Assembly (NCBI RefSeq): GCF_011742145.1 | Contig: NZ_JAAQQU010000040.1 | Location: 1 to 64,000, forward strand | DNA from: Flavobacterium sp. J49 | Lineage (GTDB): Bacteria > Bacteroidota > Bacteroidia > Flavobacteriales > Flavobacteriaceae | Length of the DNA stretch: 64,000 nt | Direction: 5' to 3' | Shown: positions 7,947-17,535 of the stretch, one piece after another | Numbering within the stretch: the first letter of the stretch is position 1 | How the letters are laid out: each line of letters begins with the position of its first letter | Translations under genes and position numbers: made by a program | Notes under the pieces: generated by a model | Seen by the model: the letters and a program-made list of their open reading frames with translations, nothing else | Told to the model about the DNA's origin: nothing | The model's database searches: none

Positions 7947-9628
7947 TGAGTGCGCCCAAAAACAACTTGAAGAAAACAGCCATTACCATCTTATTTGTTG
8001 TGGTTTTAAATTTTGCCGGTCATTTTGCTTTCAAGCGATTTGACCTAACGGCTGACAAGCGCTATACCCTTTCTGAAACTTCTTTAAACATTGTAAGTGA
8101 AGTCCAAGAACCGCTTTATATTGATGTGTTCTTAGAAGGGGATTTTCCGGGGGAATTCAAAAAACTCCAAACGGAAACCCAACAATTATTAGAAGAATTC
8201 AAAGCCGAAAATCCTAATATCATCTTCCAATTCGTAAACCCTTTGGAAGACGAAGATCAAAGAGATGCAACAATCCAATCGTTCTTAGAACGCGGTTTGA
8301 CGCCGGTTAATGTAACAGTAAATGACAAAGGTCAACAAACCCAGGAAGTAGTTTTTCCATGGGCTGTCGCCACTTGCGGTGACCGAGTGGTAAAAGTGCC
8401 TTTGCTTAAAAACATGATGGGCGCTTCTACTGCTGAAAAAGTGGTAAGCTCAGTGCAACATTTGGAATACGCTTTTGCCAATGCCATCAATACGGTAGCC
8501 AAAGCCAAACAAAAGAAAGTGGTTATCCTAAACGGAAACGGAGAATTGGAAGACCGCTACATAGCCAATTTTATTACTGCTGTAAGAGACAATTATTACA
8601 TCGGGCCATTTACGTTGGATTCGGTGGCTAAAAGTCCGAATGAAACTTTAAAATACCTTAAAAAATACGACTTAGCTGTAATCGCCAAACCCACAGAAGC
8701 TTTCACCGATGAAGAAAAACAAGTCTTAGACCAATTCATCATCAATGGCGGAAAAACACTTTGGTTGGTGGATCAAGTGAACATGGAAATGGACAGTTTG
8801 TACAACGAAACCGGTTCTAACTTGGCTTTCCCAAGAGATTTGGGTTTGAACGATATGTTCTTTAAATATGGTGTCAGAATTCGTCCCGACTTGATTTTTG
8901 ATTTGCAAAATACTCCAATTGCTTTGGCAACCGGCGAACAAGGAAGTGCGACCCAATACACACAATATCCTTGGTTTTATTCGCCTTTGATTTATCCGAC
9001 TGCAAATCATCCGATAGTGAGTAATTTAGACGGTATCAAATTTGACTTTGCCGGTCCGATTGAACTTTTAGGCAATGACATTAAGAAAACCGTTTTACTG
9101 CAGTCCTCACAAGTTTCCCGATTGGTTGGCACACCAGCGCAAGTGAGTTTAGAAATCGTTTCGCTTCGCCCTGAACAAAAAGAATTTGTGGGCAAAGGCA
9201 ATTATCCGGTAGCCGTTTTGTTGGAAGGCCAATTCCATTCGATGTACGAAAACCGTGTTGTACCGTTTAAAGATGCAACATTCAAAAACTCGGGCAAAGC
9301 CAATAAAATGATAGTGATTTCAGATGGTGATATCATCAAAAACCAATTGGACAAAAACGGTCAGCCGCTCGAATTGGGTTATGACAAATGGACCAATAAC
9401 TTATATGCGAATAAAGAGTTTATGATGAATTGCGTGAATTATTTGCTCGACGACAACGGACTTATTAACATTCGCAGCAAAGAAGTCGATTTGCCTATGC
9501 TGGACAAACAAAAAGTCTACGACAACTACACCTATTCGCAAGTCGTAACTGTAGCAGTTCCAATCGTTATCTTATTGTTATTTGGCGTAGCCTTTACCCT
9601 TTTGCGCAAGCGAAAATACAGCAAGTAA
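7946..9628 (+). CDS. gldG: Gliding motility-associated ABC transporter substrate-binding protein GldG
   Basis: 560 residues: one N-terminal membrane segment (about 10-28), a large extracytoplasmic region and a C-terminal membrane anchor (about 535-553, followed by LRKRKYSK). The early segment RFDLTADKRYTLSETS and the GldG/IFT52-like region around 190-320 identify GldG. It works with GldF and GldA in gliding motility, in a way still unclear. The start overlaps gldF by one base. The length is typical. Confidence 0.94.
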   Translation: MSAPKNNLKKTAITILFVVVLNFAGHFAFKRFDLTADKRYTLSETSLNIVSEVQEPLYIDVFLEGDFPGEFKKLQTETQQLLEEFKAENPNIIFQFVNPLEDEDQRDATIQSFLERGLTPVNVTVNDKGQQTQEVVFPWAVATCGDRVVKVPLLKNMMGASTAEKVVSSVQHLEYAFANAINTVAKAKQKKVVILNGNGELEDRYIANFITAVRDNYYIGPFTLDSVAKSPNETLKYLKKYDLAVIAKPTEAFTDEEKQVLDQFIINGGKTLWLVDQVNMEMDSLYNETGSNLAFPRDLGLNDMFFKYGVRIRPDLIFDLQNTPIALATGEQGSATQYTQYPWFYSPLIYPTANHPIVSNLDGIKFDFAGPIELLGNDIKKTVLLQSSQVSRLVGTPAQVSLEIVSLRPEQKEFVGKGNYPVAVLLEGQFHSMYENRVVPFKDATFKNSGKANKMIVISDGDIIKNQLDKNGQPLELGYDKWTNNLYANKEFMMNCVNYLLDDNGLINIRSKEVDLPMLDKQKVYDNYTYSQVVTVAVPIVILLLFGVAFTLLRKRKYSK

Positions 9629-9644
9629 TGTTAATAAAAAACTT

Positions 9645-9674
9645 TTTGAAATCTGTTAGTTTAAGATATATTTG
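9645..9674 (+). promoter_or_regulatory. dnaN promoter
   Basis: TTG (9645-9647) and TATATTTG (9667-9674) are separated by 19 bp, matching the Bacteroidota consensus. The -7 element ends 16 bp before the dnaN ATG. Confidence 0.65.
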
Positions 9675-9690
9675 TAAAAAATAAAACGAA

Positions 9691-10809
9691 ATGAAGTTCA
9701 TAGTATCGAGTTCATACTTATTAAAACAACTACAAGTTTTAGGTAGCGTTATCAATAGTAGCAATACCTTGCCTATTTTAGATAATTTTCTATTCGAATT
9801 AGACAATAAAACACTAACCGTATCGGCTTCTGATTTAGAGACAACCATGTCGGCTACTTTAGAAATTGATTCAACCAGCAAAGGCAGCGTAGCTGTTCCG
9901 GCGAAATTGTTATTAGACATTCTAAAAACGTTCCCTGAGCAACCATTGACTTTTACGGTAGAAGAAAACAGCACGATTGAAATCAGTTCCAACTCAGGAA
10001 AATACGCCATTGCCTACGCTCCGGGAGAAGAGTTTCCAAAATCGGTTAGCTTAGACAATCCGTCTTCAACTGTAGTTCCTTCAGAAGTATTGGCTACCGC
10101 AATAAGCAAAACCATCTTCGCAGCCGGAAACGACGATTTGCGTCCGGTAATGAGCGGTGTGTTTTTCCAGTTTTCTCCGGAAGGTTTGATTTTTGTAGCG
10201 ACTGATGCGCACAAATTAGTGAAATATGCGCGTACGGATGTAAAAGCATCGCAAGTAGCGGATTTCATTATGCCAAAGAAACCTTTGAATATTTTGAAAA
10301 GCATTTTAGGAACATCAGAATCTGATGTGACTATTGAATACAATGATTCTAACGCAACTTTCTCATTTGACAGTTATGTGTTGACTTGTCGCTTAATCGA
10401 TGGGAAATATCCAAACTACGAAGCGGTAATTCCTAAAGAAAACCCAAACAAATTGATGATTAATCGCGTTCTTTTATTGAATTCAGTTCGTCGTGTTGCG
10501 ATTTTCTCTAATAAAACTACACACCAAATTCGTTTGAAAATAGCCGGTGCCGAATTGAACATTTCAGCCGAAGACATAGATTACTCTAACAAAGCTGAAG
10601 AGCGTTTGACTTGTGATTACCAAGGTGATGACATGCAAATTGGTTTCAACTCCAGATTCTTATCTGAAATGTTGACCAACTTACAATCGGACGAAATCAT
10701 GTTAGAAATGTCAATGCCAAATCGTGCCGGAATCTTGACGCCAATTGATGGCTTAGACGAAGGCGAAACCGTTACCATGCTGGTAATGCCGGTAATGTTG
10801 AACAACTAA
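9691..10809 (+). CDS. dnaN: DNA polymerase III beta subunit (sliding clamp)
   Basis: 372 residues, the usual length for the three-domain beta clamp that holds the replicative polymerase on DNA. Recognised by the N-terminus MKFIVSSSYLLKQLQVLGSV, NTLPILDNFLFEL near 30, the DLRPVMSGVFFQF segment near 150 and the C-terminal MLVMPVMLNN. It has its own promoter and terminator and is not next to dnaA here, which is common in Bacteroidota. Confidence 0.97.
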   Translation: MKFIVSSSYLLKQLQVLGSVINSSNTLPILDNFLFELDNKTLTVSASDLETTMSATLEIDSTSKGSVAVPAKLLLDILKTFPEQPLTFTVEENSTIEISSNSGKYAIAYAPGEEFPKSVSLDNPSSTVVPSEVLATAISKTIFAAGNDDLRPVMSGVFFQFSPEGLIFVATDAHKLVKYARTDVKASQVADFIMPKKPLNILKSILGTSESDVTIEYNDSNATFSFDSYVLTCRLIDGKYPNYEAVIPKENPNKLMINRVLLLNSVRRVAIFSNKTTHQIRLKIAGAELNISAEDIDYSNKAEERLTCDYQGDDMQIGFNSRFLSEMLTNLQSDEIMLEMSMPNRAGILTPIDGLDEGETVTMLVMPVMLNN

Positions 10810-10831
10810 TATAAACTAACCATTTATACCG

Positions 10832-10870
10832 AAAACCGTCTTGATTTTACAATCGAGACGGTTTTTTTTA
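10832..10870 (+). terminator. Bidirectional terminator between dnaN and the Usp gene
   Basis: Arms AACCGTCT (10834-10841) and AGACGGTT (10856-10863) followed by a run of T. It overlaps the stop of the convergent universal stress protein gene. Confidence 0.8.
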
Positions 10871-11701
10871 TTCGTGCAAAGCCAAAATCGGTGTTTTCAA
10901 ATAATAGGATAATTTTTGAGTGGTAGACGTTGTAAAAAGTTCGACAAAAAAGTTTCTTTTGTAAGTCAGCATGGCCAACATATCTGCGCTTTGGTTGTCC
11001 AAAAAATCTTCAATGGTTCTTTGTACATCTTCATCGGGAATGATAAAGAATTGTAAATTTTCCTCATCTTCAAAATGAGATTTCCAGCGGTTAATAGTTT
11101 CGCTTGTTACATCAGAGGTACTTGTTTTTACGTAAAGACATTTGACCTGAGCCTGAAACTTTTTAGCATAAAACAAAACTTTGTGCAAGGCATCAATATC
11201 CTTTGGTCTGAAACGCGTGGTAAAAGCAATGGTTTCAATTTTTTGGTATTCGGCGTCAGCCGGAACGCTCAGCACCGGAACTTCGACATTGGTGATTACG
11301 GATCCGGTATTGGTTCCTAAAAAAGTGTCAAACCAACCTTCGGCTCCATTTGTTCCCATCACCACTAAATCGATGTTTTCTTCGACCACAACTTTCTTGA
11401 TATTATTCAGTAAATCACCGTCGACCAGGATGTGATTCATGGTTATATGGTCTAATTTTCTCTCCGAAGCTATGCTTCTAAGTTGTGGTAATTTTTCTTT
11501 GAAATGCTCAAAATTAGCCAATTCGATGGTATCGTAAATGGTTGCATAATTAAACGACATCGCGTGGTTATCAACCACAGGCAGTTCAAAGGTATGCAGT
11601 AAAACCAATTCGGCTTTGAGCAATTTCGCTATTTCTAAAGCATAGACAAATGCATTGTCTGACGTCTCGGAAAAATCTAAGGGAATCAGTATCTTTTTCA
11701 T
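10868..11701 (-). CDS. Universal stress protein, tandem UspA domains
   Basis: 277 residues with two UspA-type domains (about 1-147 and 155-277). The first has an ATP-binding-like G-x2-G-x9-G pattern in MGTNGAEGWFDTFLGTNTG; the second has lost it. It is a cytosolic stress protein, commonly induced by oxygen limitation or growth arrest. Upstream is a TAAATTTG -7 element with a Crp/Fnr-type palindrome 23 bp before it (11725-11767), in the same arrangement as before the second CstB-like gene, so shared control by the Crp/Fnr regulator at 51.9 kb is likely. Confidence 0.9.
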   Translation of the reverse strand: MKKILIPLDFSETSDNAFVYALEIAKLLKAELVLLHTFELPVVDNHAMSFNYATIYDTIELANFEHFKEKLPQLRSIASERKLDHITMNHILVDGDLLNNIKKVVVEENIDLVVMGTNGAEGWFDTFLGTNTGSVITNVEVPVLSVPADAEYQKIETIAFTTRFRPKDIDALHKVLFYAKKFQAQVKCLYVKTSTSDVTSETINRWKSHFEDEENLQFFIIPDEDVQRTIEDFLDNQSADMLAMLTYKRNFFVELFTTSTTQKLSYYLKTPILALHE

Positions 11702-11724
11702 GGTGTTTCATTTTGATATTCTCT

Positions 11725-11767
11725 CAAATTTACGATTATAAAATTTGAAATAAAATGATAATTATCA
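11725..11767 (-). promoter_or_regulatory. Usp promoter with Crp/Fnr-type operator
   Basis: On the minus strand TAAATTTG (11732..11725) is preceded by 23 bp and then the perfect palindrome TGATAATTATCA (11756-11767), a TGAT-N4-ATCA site. Spacing puts the site centre near -41, the class II activator position. The same 15 bases AATGATAATTATCAG occur before the gene starting at 51740. Confidence 0.7.
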
Positions 11768-11847
11768 GATTATGAAATATTTAACCTAAACTCATTAATA
11801 AAAATATACTGATTTAGTTTTATTAACTTTGCCCAAAATTTATAAGA

Positions 11848-13257
11848 ATGATTTCACAGGAAACTATTGTAGCTTTAGCTTCGCCTTCGGGTGCCGGTGC
11901 GATTGCCGTTATCCGAATTTCGGGTAAGGATGCCATTACTATTGCCGAACAAGTCTTTCAATCTGTCTCCGGAAAAGCCATCAGCAAGCAAAAAACCCAT
12001 ACGATTCATCTCGGACACATTGTTGATGAAGGAAAAGTATATGACCAAGTCTTGCTTTCCCTTTTTAAAAATCCTAATTCTTATACCGGTGAAGACGTGA
12101 TTGAGATTTCGTGTCACGGGTCGACTTACATTCAACAACAAATCATACAATTATTACTCCGAAAAGGCTGTAAGATGGCGCAAGCCGGTGAATTTACCTT
12201 ACGCGCTTTCCTGAACGGCAAACTCGATTTATCTCAAGCCGAAGCCGTAGCCGATTTGATTTCGTCAGACAATGAAGCCAGTCACCAAATTGCCATGCAG
12301 CAAATGCGTGGTGGTTTTAGCAATGAAATTGCCAAACTGCGTGAAGAACTGTTGAATTTTGCCTCACTAATCGAACTCGAATTAGACTTTGCCGAAGAAG
12401 ATGTAGAATTCGCTGACCGAACACAATTTAAAGAATTACTCAGCCGAATTGAATTTGTTTTAAAAAGACTAATAGATTCCTTTGCGGTTGGAAACGTCAT
12501 CAAAAACGGAATTCCTGTAGCCATTGTGGGTGAACCTAATGTGGGAAAATCAACTTTACTCAACGCTTTATTAAACGAAGAACGCGCCATTGTTTCCGAC
12601 ATAGCCGGAACAACTCGTGACACTATCGAAGATGAATTGGTTATTGAAGGAATCGGATTCAGATTTATAGATACCGCAGGAATTCGCGAAACGAAAGATG
12701 TGGTAGAAAGTATTGGTATCAAAAAAACTTTTGAGAAAATTGAACAAGCGCAAGTTGTTTTGCTATTAGTTGACGGTTCTCGATTGTCAGTTGAGAGTTT
12801 GGCCGGTGTAAAAATTGAGATCGAAAAGATTCGAAATCAGTTTCCCTTAAAACCCATTGTAATCATCATCAACAAAAAAGATTTGATTGCACCGGAAATG
12901 CTTTCGACCATTAATCAACAACTAACAACCGACAACGGACAACCGACAACCATTTATATTTCTGCCAAAAATAAAGAAGGTATTGATGACTTAAAAAACC
13001 AACTCATGTCCTTTGTTAATACCGGTGCTTTGCGCAATAACGAAACCATCGTAACCAATACGCGTCATTATGATTCGCTGTTAAAAGCTTTGGAAGAAAT
13101 TCAAAAAGTGCGTTTTGGTATGGAAACTAATTTGTCTTCCGACTTAATGGCTATCGACATCAAACAAGCCTTATATTATTTTGGCGAAATCACAGGCGAA
13201 GTGACCAATGACGAGCTTTTGGGTAATATTTTTGCGAATTTCTGTATCGGAAAATAG
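11848..13257 (+). CDS. mnmE: tRNA uridine-5-carboxymethylaminomethyl modification GTPase MnmE
   Basis: 469 residues. It works with MnmG to modify the wobble uridine (position 34) of certain tRNAs. Order: N-terminal folate-binding domain (SGAGAIAVIRISG at 13-25), helical domain, and G domain with G1 GEPNVGKST near 226, G3 DTAG near 275 and G4 NKKD near 349, ending with the catalytic C-terminal FCIGK. Between NKKD and SAK the protein carries an extra low-complexity stretch (STINQQLTTDNGQPTTI) encoded by simple-repeat-like DNA at 12919-12952. TAACTTTG at 11824-11831 is a likely -7 element. Confidence 0.96.
   Translation: MISQETIVALASPSGAGAIAVIRISGKDAITIAEQVFQSVSGKAISKQKTHTIHLGHIVDEGKVYDQVLLSLFKNPNSYTGEDVIEISCHGSTYIQQQIIQLLLRKGCKMAQAGEFTLRAFLNGKLDLSQAEAVADLISSDNEASHQIAMQQMRGGFSNEIAKLREELLNFASLIELELDFAEEDVEFADRTQFKELLSRIEFVLKRLIDSFAVGNVIKNGIPVAIVGEPNVGKSTLLNALLNEERAIVSDIAGTTRDTIEDELVIEGIGFRFIDTAGIRETKDVVESIGIKKTFEKIEQAQVVLLLVDGSRLSVESLAGVKIEIEKIRNQFPLKPIVIIINKKDLIAPEMLSTINQQLTTDNGQPTTIYISAKNKEGIDDLKNQLMSFVNTGALRNNETIVTNTRHYDSLLKALEEIQKVRFGMETNLSSDLMAIDIKQALYYFGEITGEVTNDELLGNIFANFCIGK
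12919..12952 (+). repeat. Simple repeat inside mnmE
   Basis: CAACTAACAACCG followed by ACAACGGACAACCGACAACC-type units encodes a Gln/Thr-rich insert in the G domain. CGATTGTCAGTTG at 12781-12793, read on the other strand, is CAACTGACAATCG, an 11/13 inverted match. Confidence 0.5.
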
Positions 13258-13352
13258 GGATATTGGCAGCACAAAACATTTTTTTTAAAATCCATCTTTT
13301 TTTTAATATTTTTAGACAACTTAAGTCTATTAATCTAAAGCTAAATTTCTCT

Positions 13353-15320
13353 ATGAGCTTCAAAGAAAGTTTCAAAAAAACAGCCCAGTGGGTTTTAATA
13401 AGACCTAAGACTACAGGTGTAATTGTCTTTTTAATCATGCTGGTTCTATTGAGCTTTCTGGTAAAGTTGCGATATGAAGTAATCAAAGAAAACGAACGTA
13501 GGGAAATGTCTAACATTCTCCAAGTAGCGCGTCAAAATTTTGAACAGGTTCTTAAAAATAGTTACACTTCTGCCCTGAGTTTGGCCATGACCATAAATGA
13601 CAAAGGGGAACCGGAGTATTTTGACAAAATTGCCCCTCAATTGGTTGACAAAAACAAATCCATTGATGCGGTTCAATTGGTTCCTAATGGAGTAATCAAA
13701 TATGTCTATCCTTATGAAGAAAACAAAGAAGCTATTGATTATGACATTTTAAACTCGCCTTATGTTAAATATGAAGCCCGTAAATCAATCCAATCCAAAT
13801 TGATGTATTTTGCGGGTCCACTAAAATTAAAGCAAGGCGGAATTGGCGTTGTAGGAAGGCTTCCAATATATAAAAACAATAAATTTTGGGGATTCTCAGC
13901 CGTAGTTATTCGCTTGGAGACCTTAATCAAACAGTCGGGAATAAATGCCATCGACGATACCAAATATTATTTCCAATTTTCAAAGGTCAATCCTTCAACT
14001 CTCCAAGAAGAGTTTTTTCTTCCACAAGATAAAGCCTTAAAAGACAAATCATATTTAATGGTTGATATCCCCGACGGCGATTGGAAACTGTATCTGATTT
14101 CAAGAAATCAAAACGGCATTATCAACCAATTGTATACCTCTATTTCGCTAAGTTTGTTATTGGCAATTATGGTAAGTTTATGGGTCACTTCTATCTTAAA
14201 AAAGCCGGCAGAACTCCAAAAACTAATTGAAATACAAACCCAGAAAATTATCAAGCGAGAAGCTGAATTTGGGGCTATTTTTAATCAAGCACCGGTTGGG
14301 ATTGCCAAAATTGACACCACAACCGGGAACTTTATTACCATCAACAAAGAATATGGCCGGATTGTAGGTTATTCTACAGAAGAACTTTTAGCGACCAACT
14401 TCCAAAGCATAACTTATCCCGATGATTTGCAAATTGATTTGGATCATATGGATAAAATCAAAAAAGGAATCATTGATGATTTTTGTATTGAAAAAAGATA
14501 CATCCATAAAACCGGGAAAATTGTTTGGGTCAACTTGGTCGTTGCCGTGTTATGGAAGGAAGGAAACCGCGTTTTAAATCATATTGCCATCGTTGAAGAC
14601 ATTACTGACAAAAAAAGAGCGGTGGAAGAGTTGAATCTGTCCTTTAAATTAGTTTCCGAACAAAACAAAAGACTCTTGAATTTTTCCTATATCGTTTCCC
14701 ACAACTTGCGATCTCATACGAGTAACATTGAATTGATTTCGAGCCTTTTAGATGGCGTAAAAACCAAAGAAGAGCAAGATGAAATGGTTGATTTACTCAA
14801 GCAAGTCTCTAAATCGCTTGATGAAACCATGAGAAATTTGAACGAAGTGGTGAACATCAGAACCAATATTAACCTAACCATTGAAAGCCTGAACTTACAT
14901 CAGTTCATCGAAAACAGCCTCAACATTCTCCAGCGACAAATACAGGACAAACAAGTTGTCATCGAGAATCGGGTGCCGCTTCACATCCAAATTAACTACA
15001 ATGCAGCTTATTTAGAAAGCATATTGTACAATTTTATCTCTAATGCCATTCGTTATAGTCATCCGGAGAGAAAACCATTAATTATCCTAACTTTTGACGA
15101 GGCCAAAAAAGCGCTCAGTATTTCAGACAACGGTATTGGAATTAACCTGAAAAGAAATCGCGAGGATCTTTTTGGGATGTATAAAACCTTCAACAGCAAT
15201 CCGGATGCTAAAGGCATTGGGTTGTTCATTTCTAAAAACCAAATTGACACTATGGGCGGTAAAATTGAAACCGAAAGCGAGGTTAACGTAGGCACAACTT
15301 TTACGATTTATTTCAAATAA
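13353..15320 (+). CDS. Membrane sensor histidine kinase with CHASE and PAS domains
   Basis: 655 residues from the ATG at 13353 (an earlier in-frame TTG is less likely). Order: membrane segment about 25-42, an external CHASE-type sensor region (IDAVQLVPNGVIKYVYPYEE near 110-130), a second membrane segment near 265-285, a PAS domain near 310-420, a HisKA phosphoacceptor box IVSHNLRSHTSN near 450-460, and an HATPase with NFISNAIRYSH, SDNGIGINL and GIGLFISKNQIDTMGG. No response regulator is adjacent, so it is an orphan kinase. The signal is unknown; some CHASE domains bind small ligands. Confidence 0.92.
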   Translation: MSFKESFKKTAQWVLIRPKTTGVIVFLIMLVLLSFLVKLRYEVIKENERREMSNILQVARQNFEQVLKNSYTSALSLAMTINDKGEPEYFDKIAPQLVDKNKSIDAVQLVPNGVIKYVYPYEENKEAIDYDILNSPYVKYEARKSIQSKLMYFAGPLKLKQGGIGVVGRLPIYKNNKFWGFSAVVIRLETLIKQSGINAIDDTKYYFQFSKVNPSTLQEEFFLPQDKALKDKSYLMVDIPDGDWKLYLISRNQNGIINQLYTSISLSLLLAIMVSLWVTSILKKPAELQKLIEIQTQKIIKREAEFGAIFNQAPVGIAKIDTTTGNFITINKEYGRIVGYSTEELLATNFQSITYPDDLQIDLDHMDKIKKGIIDDFCIEKRYIHKTGKIVWVNLVVAVLWKEGNRVLNHIAIVEDITDKKRAVEELNLSFKLVSEQNKRLLNFSYIVSHNLRSHTSNIELISSLLDGVKTKEEQDEMVDLLKQVSKSLDETMRNLNEVVNIRTNINLTIESLNLHQFIENSLNILQRQIQDKQVVIENRVPLHIQINYNAAYLESILYNFISNAIRYSHPERKPLIILTFDEAKKALSISDNGIGINLKRNREDLFGMYKTFNSNPDAKGIGLFISKNQIDTMGGKIETESEVNVGTTFTIYFK

Positions 15321-15350
15321 AAAAGCCAATCTATTCCTGATTGGCTTACT
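15321..15350 (+). terminator. Bidirectional terminator between convergent genes
   Basis: Arms AAGCCAATC (15323-15331) and GATTGGCTT (15339-15347), flanked by A-rich and T-rich DNA, between the kinase gene and the secreted nuclease gene. Confidence 0.8.
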
Positions 15351-15368
15351 TTATATTGGAGATAATGA

Positions 15369-17330
15369 TTATTGAATTACTATCTTTTGCACTCTTGTCT
15401 TGCCGTTAGTAACAATCTTGGCCAAATAAATTCCGGCACTTACATTCAGATTAATAGGAGTTTCACCCACAAATTGCTGCTCAAAAACTTTCATTCCCAA
15501 ACTGTTAAAAAGCTCAATAGTGGCCTCTGTATTGATTCCGGAAATCGTAAAACTTTCCCTTGCCGGATTGGGATAAATGGAGTAATTAACCGTTTGATTT
15601 TCATTTGAAGACAACGATGCATACCAAGCTTGACCGGTATTAGCACCCCAAATATAATCGGCTAAAAGTGGATAATCAATAAACGGATTTCGATTATACT
15701 GCCAAGTATAAATATAATTGTTGCGATTCATTTCAAAATCGTCTCTTGGGTCGGTATGGTTCCATGTTAAAAGCGAAGCCAAATCCCCAAGCTGACCAAC
15801 CGTTGTATCAGGAATATCACCATTCACTACACTAAGAGCATTGTAACGAACAGCCATGTAAAACACGGAACGAGCTACGTCGCCTTTCCAAGAACCTTGG
15901 GTACCGGTAGGTCCATTGTATCCGGTCAAACCATAATCACGATTGCTTCTTGATGAGTTCTCCGGACCGTCTTCAGCTCGAATGTGATGTGCATCGCCAT
16001 GACCGGCTGCAATATCATCAGCATTGGTTGGTAACCAAACGTTAATACCATCAGGCACATCATTGGTAGCGTTGGCAAAACCACCGCGAGATTGCGGATA
16101 AATATGCTCTCTATTCCACGACCCTACATTACTGGACGTGGTTTGAAAATCTAATTTAGCTCTGGGTGTTTCAACATACATTAGCCAAACCTGATTACTG
16201 TTCAAAGGATTTTGATCGGCCACTTTTAAAATATTTGTAATATCTCCGTAATTGTGTGCCCGAACCACCGCAGGATCAGCAATAATATTTTGCAATGCTT
16301 GCTTTAAAGCAACACCAGACAAACCTTCCAAGGAATCATAATAGCCTGTTGGCACAGTGCTGGTAACATTTCCGTAGGTTGGATTCAAAGGCGTCCCGAA
16401 AGACGATGTCGTAAAATCGTTATCAACGACTCTAATCTCAATATTATCATTTCTGCGGTTATACCCAAAAGGTAACGTACCAAACTTAACTTTCAAAATT
16501 TCATCTCCTTCATCCAATACATCATCAACGAGGGTAATGGTTGTGGTGAATGTATTTGAACCTACCGGGATAAAAACAGTAGTATTACCGGTAAAATCTG
16601 CCGTAGTAAAACTCGCATTATCCAGAGTAAAATTGAAAGTCAAATCGGCAGTAACACTAGTATCAGTGGTAAACGTTATTGCAAAACTATCATATTCATT
16701 CTTGTGAGTAGTATTGACCGTTATGGTAATTCCGTTAAAAACAAAGCCGCTTCCGTCGTTATTAGCCCCGGGAGTTGGGTTCTTAACTTCCCAAGTGCCA
16801 TCCGATTTACGTTGAATAGACTGGGTAGTTCCTAAACTATTGGCGTTTTCATTAACTTGAGTTGTCACGCCCAACAAGGTTTGCAAAGATGGTACTTGTG
16901 TATTGTTGTTAGAATGAACCAAAGCGTCAATTAAATTAACTGTGGTAGCGGTGGTATTGACCGGAAAATCTGCCGTTGAACCCAAATACAGTCCAACACC
17001 ATCGGGGCCATTTTGAATTGAGCTGTTGGTGAAAATTCGTTCCGGAACCGGAGATACCAAATTGTTTCCGATAAGAACTAACCCATTGACATCGGTGGTT
17101 AATCCATTCAAACTAATGGTGTAATAGCTTTTATCTGCTAATGAACCCGTTCCGTTAAAAAAGACTAAGACATAACCATTCAGAGAAAAATTGGGCGTTG
17201 CCGACTTTAACTCTATAAATTCTTTATCATCAGTACTTGGGTTATCAGAATCGAGTTCGTTAATAACCACCTGAGCTTGTATCATTGATGTGGACAGCAC
17301 CAATAGATAGCACAATATTTTTTTGAGCAT
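15369..17330 (-). CDS. Secreted endonuclease I-family protein with lamin-tail, Calx-beta and T9SS sorting domains
   Basis: About 653 residues from the ATG at 17330, which gives a clean signal peptide ending MIQAQ. Order: lamin-tail domain (about 20-180, starting VVINELDSDNP), a Calx-beta-like region (about 195-300, DDVLDEGDEILKVKFG), an endonuclease I domain (about 320-560) with the WNREHIYPQSRGG active-site motif, and a C-terminal type A T9SS sorting domain (YSIYPNPARESFTI to the C-terminus QKIVIQ). Probably a T9SS-secreted DNase or RNase used to feed on external nucleic acid. Confidence 0.92.
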   Translation of the reverse strand: MLKKILCYLLVLSTSMIQAQVVINELDSDNPSTDDKEFIELKSATPNFSLNGYVLVFFNGTGSLADKSYYTISLNGLTTDVNGLVLIGNNLVSPVPERIFTNSSIQNGPDGVGLYLGSTADFPVNTTATTVNLIDALVHSNNNTQVPSLQTLLGVTTQVNENANSLGTTQSIQRKSDGTWEVKNPTPGANNDGSGFVFNGITITVNTTHKNEYDSFAITFTTDTSVTADLTFNFTLDNASFTTADFTGNTTVFIPVGSNTFTTTITLVDDVLDEGDEILKVKFGTLPFGYNRRNDNIEIRVVDNDFTTSSFGTPLNPTYGNVTSTVPTGYYDSLEGLSGVALKQALQNIIADPAVVRAHNYGDITNILKVADQNPLNSNQVWLMYVETPRAKLDFQTTSSNVGSWNREHIYPQSRGGFANATNDVPDGINVWLPTNADDIAAGHGDAHHIRAEDGPENSSRSNRDYGLTGYNGPTGTQGSWKGDVARSVFYMAVRYNALSVVNGDIPDTTVGQLGDLASLLTWNHTDPRDDFEMNRNNYIYTWQYNRNPFIDYPLLADYIWGANTGQAWYASLSSNENQTVNYSIYPNPARESFTISGINTEATIELFNSLGMKVFEQQFVGETPINLNVSAGIYLAKIVTNGKTRVQKIVIQ

Positions 17331-17535
17331 TAATTGAAATTTTGTCAAATTTATTGATATGCAAACTATTAAAAGTTAAATTCAATTTATTTATGATTTT
17401 TTTGGTGTTATTAGATTATATTTTAAAGAAAAAACTTTAAAAAATCGTGGTTAACTGTAGAATTTTAGTACATAAAATGATTTCCTTTTTTTTAAATAAA
17501 TACACTATTTTTACCCTGATTATGGATTGCAAATA

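Noticed and set aside
12282..12722. 146-codon antisense frame within mnmE
   Set aside because: Ser-rich shadow of a conserved gene, no start context, no domain.
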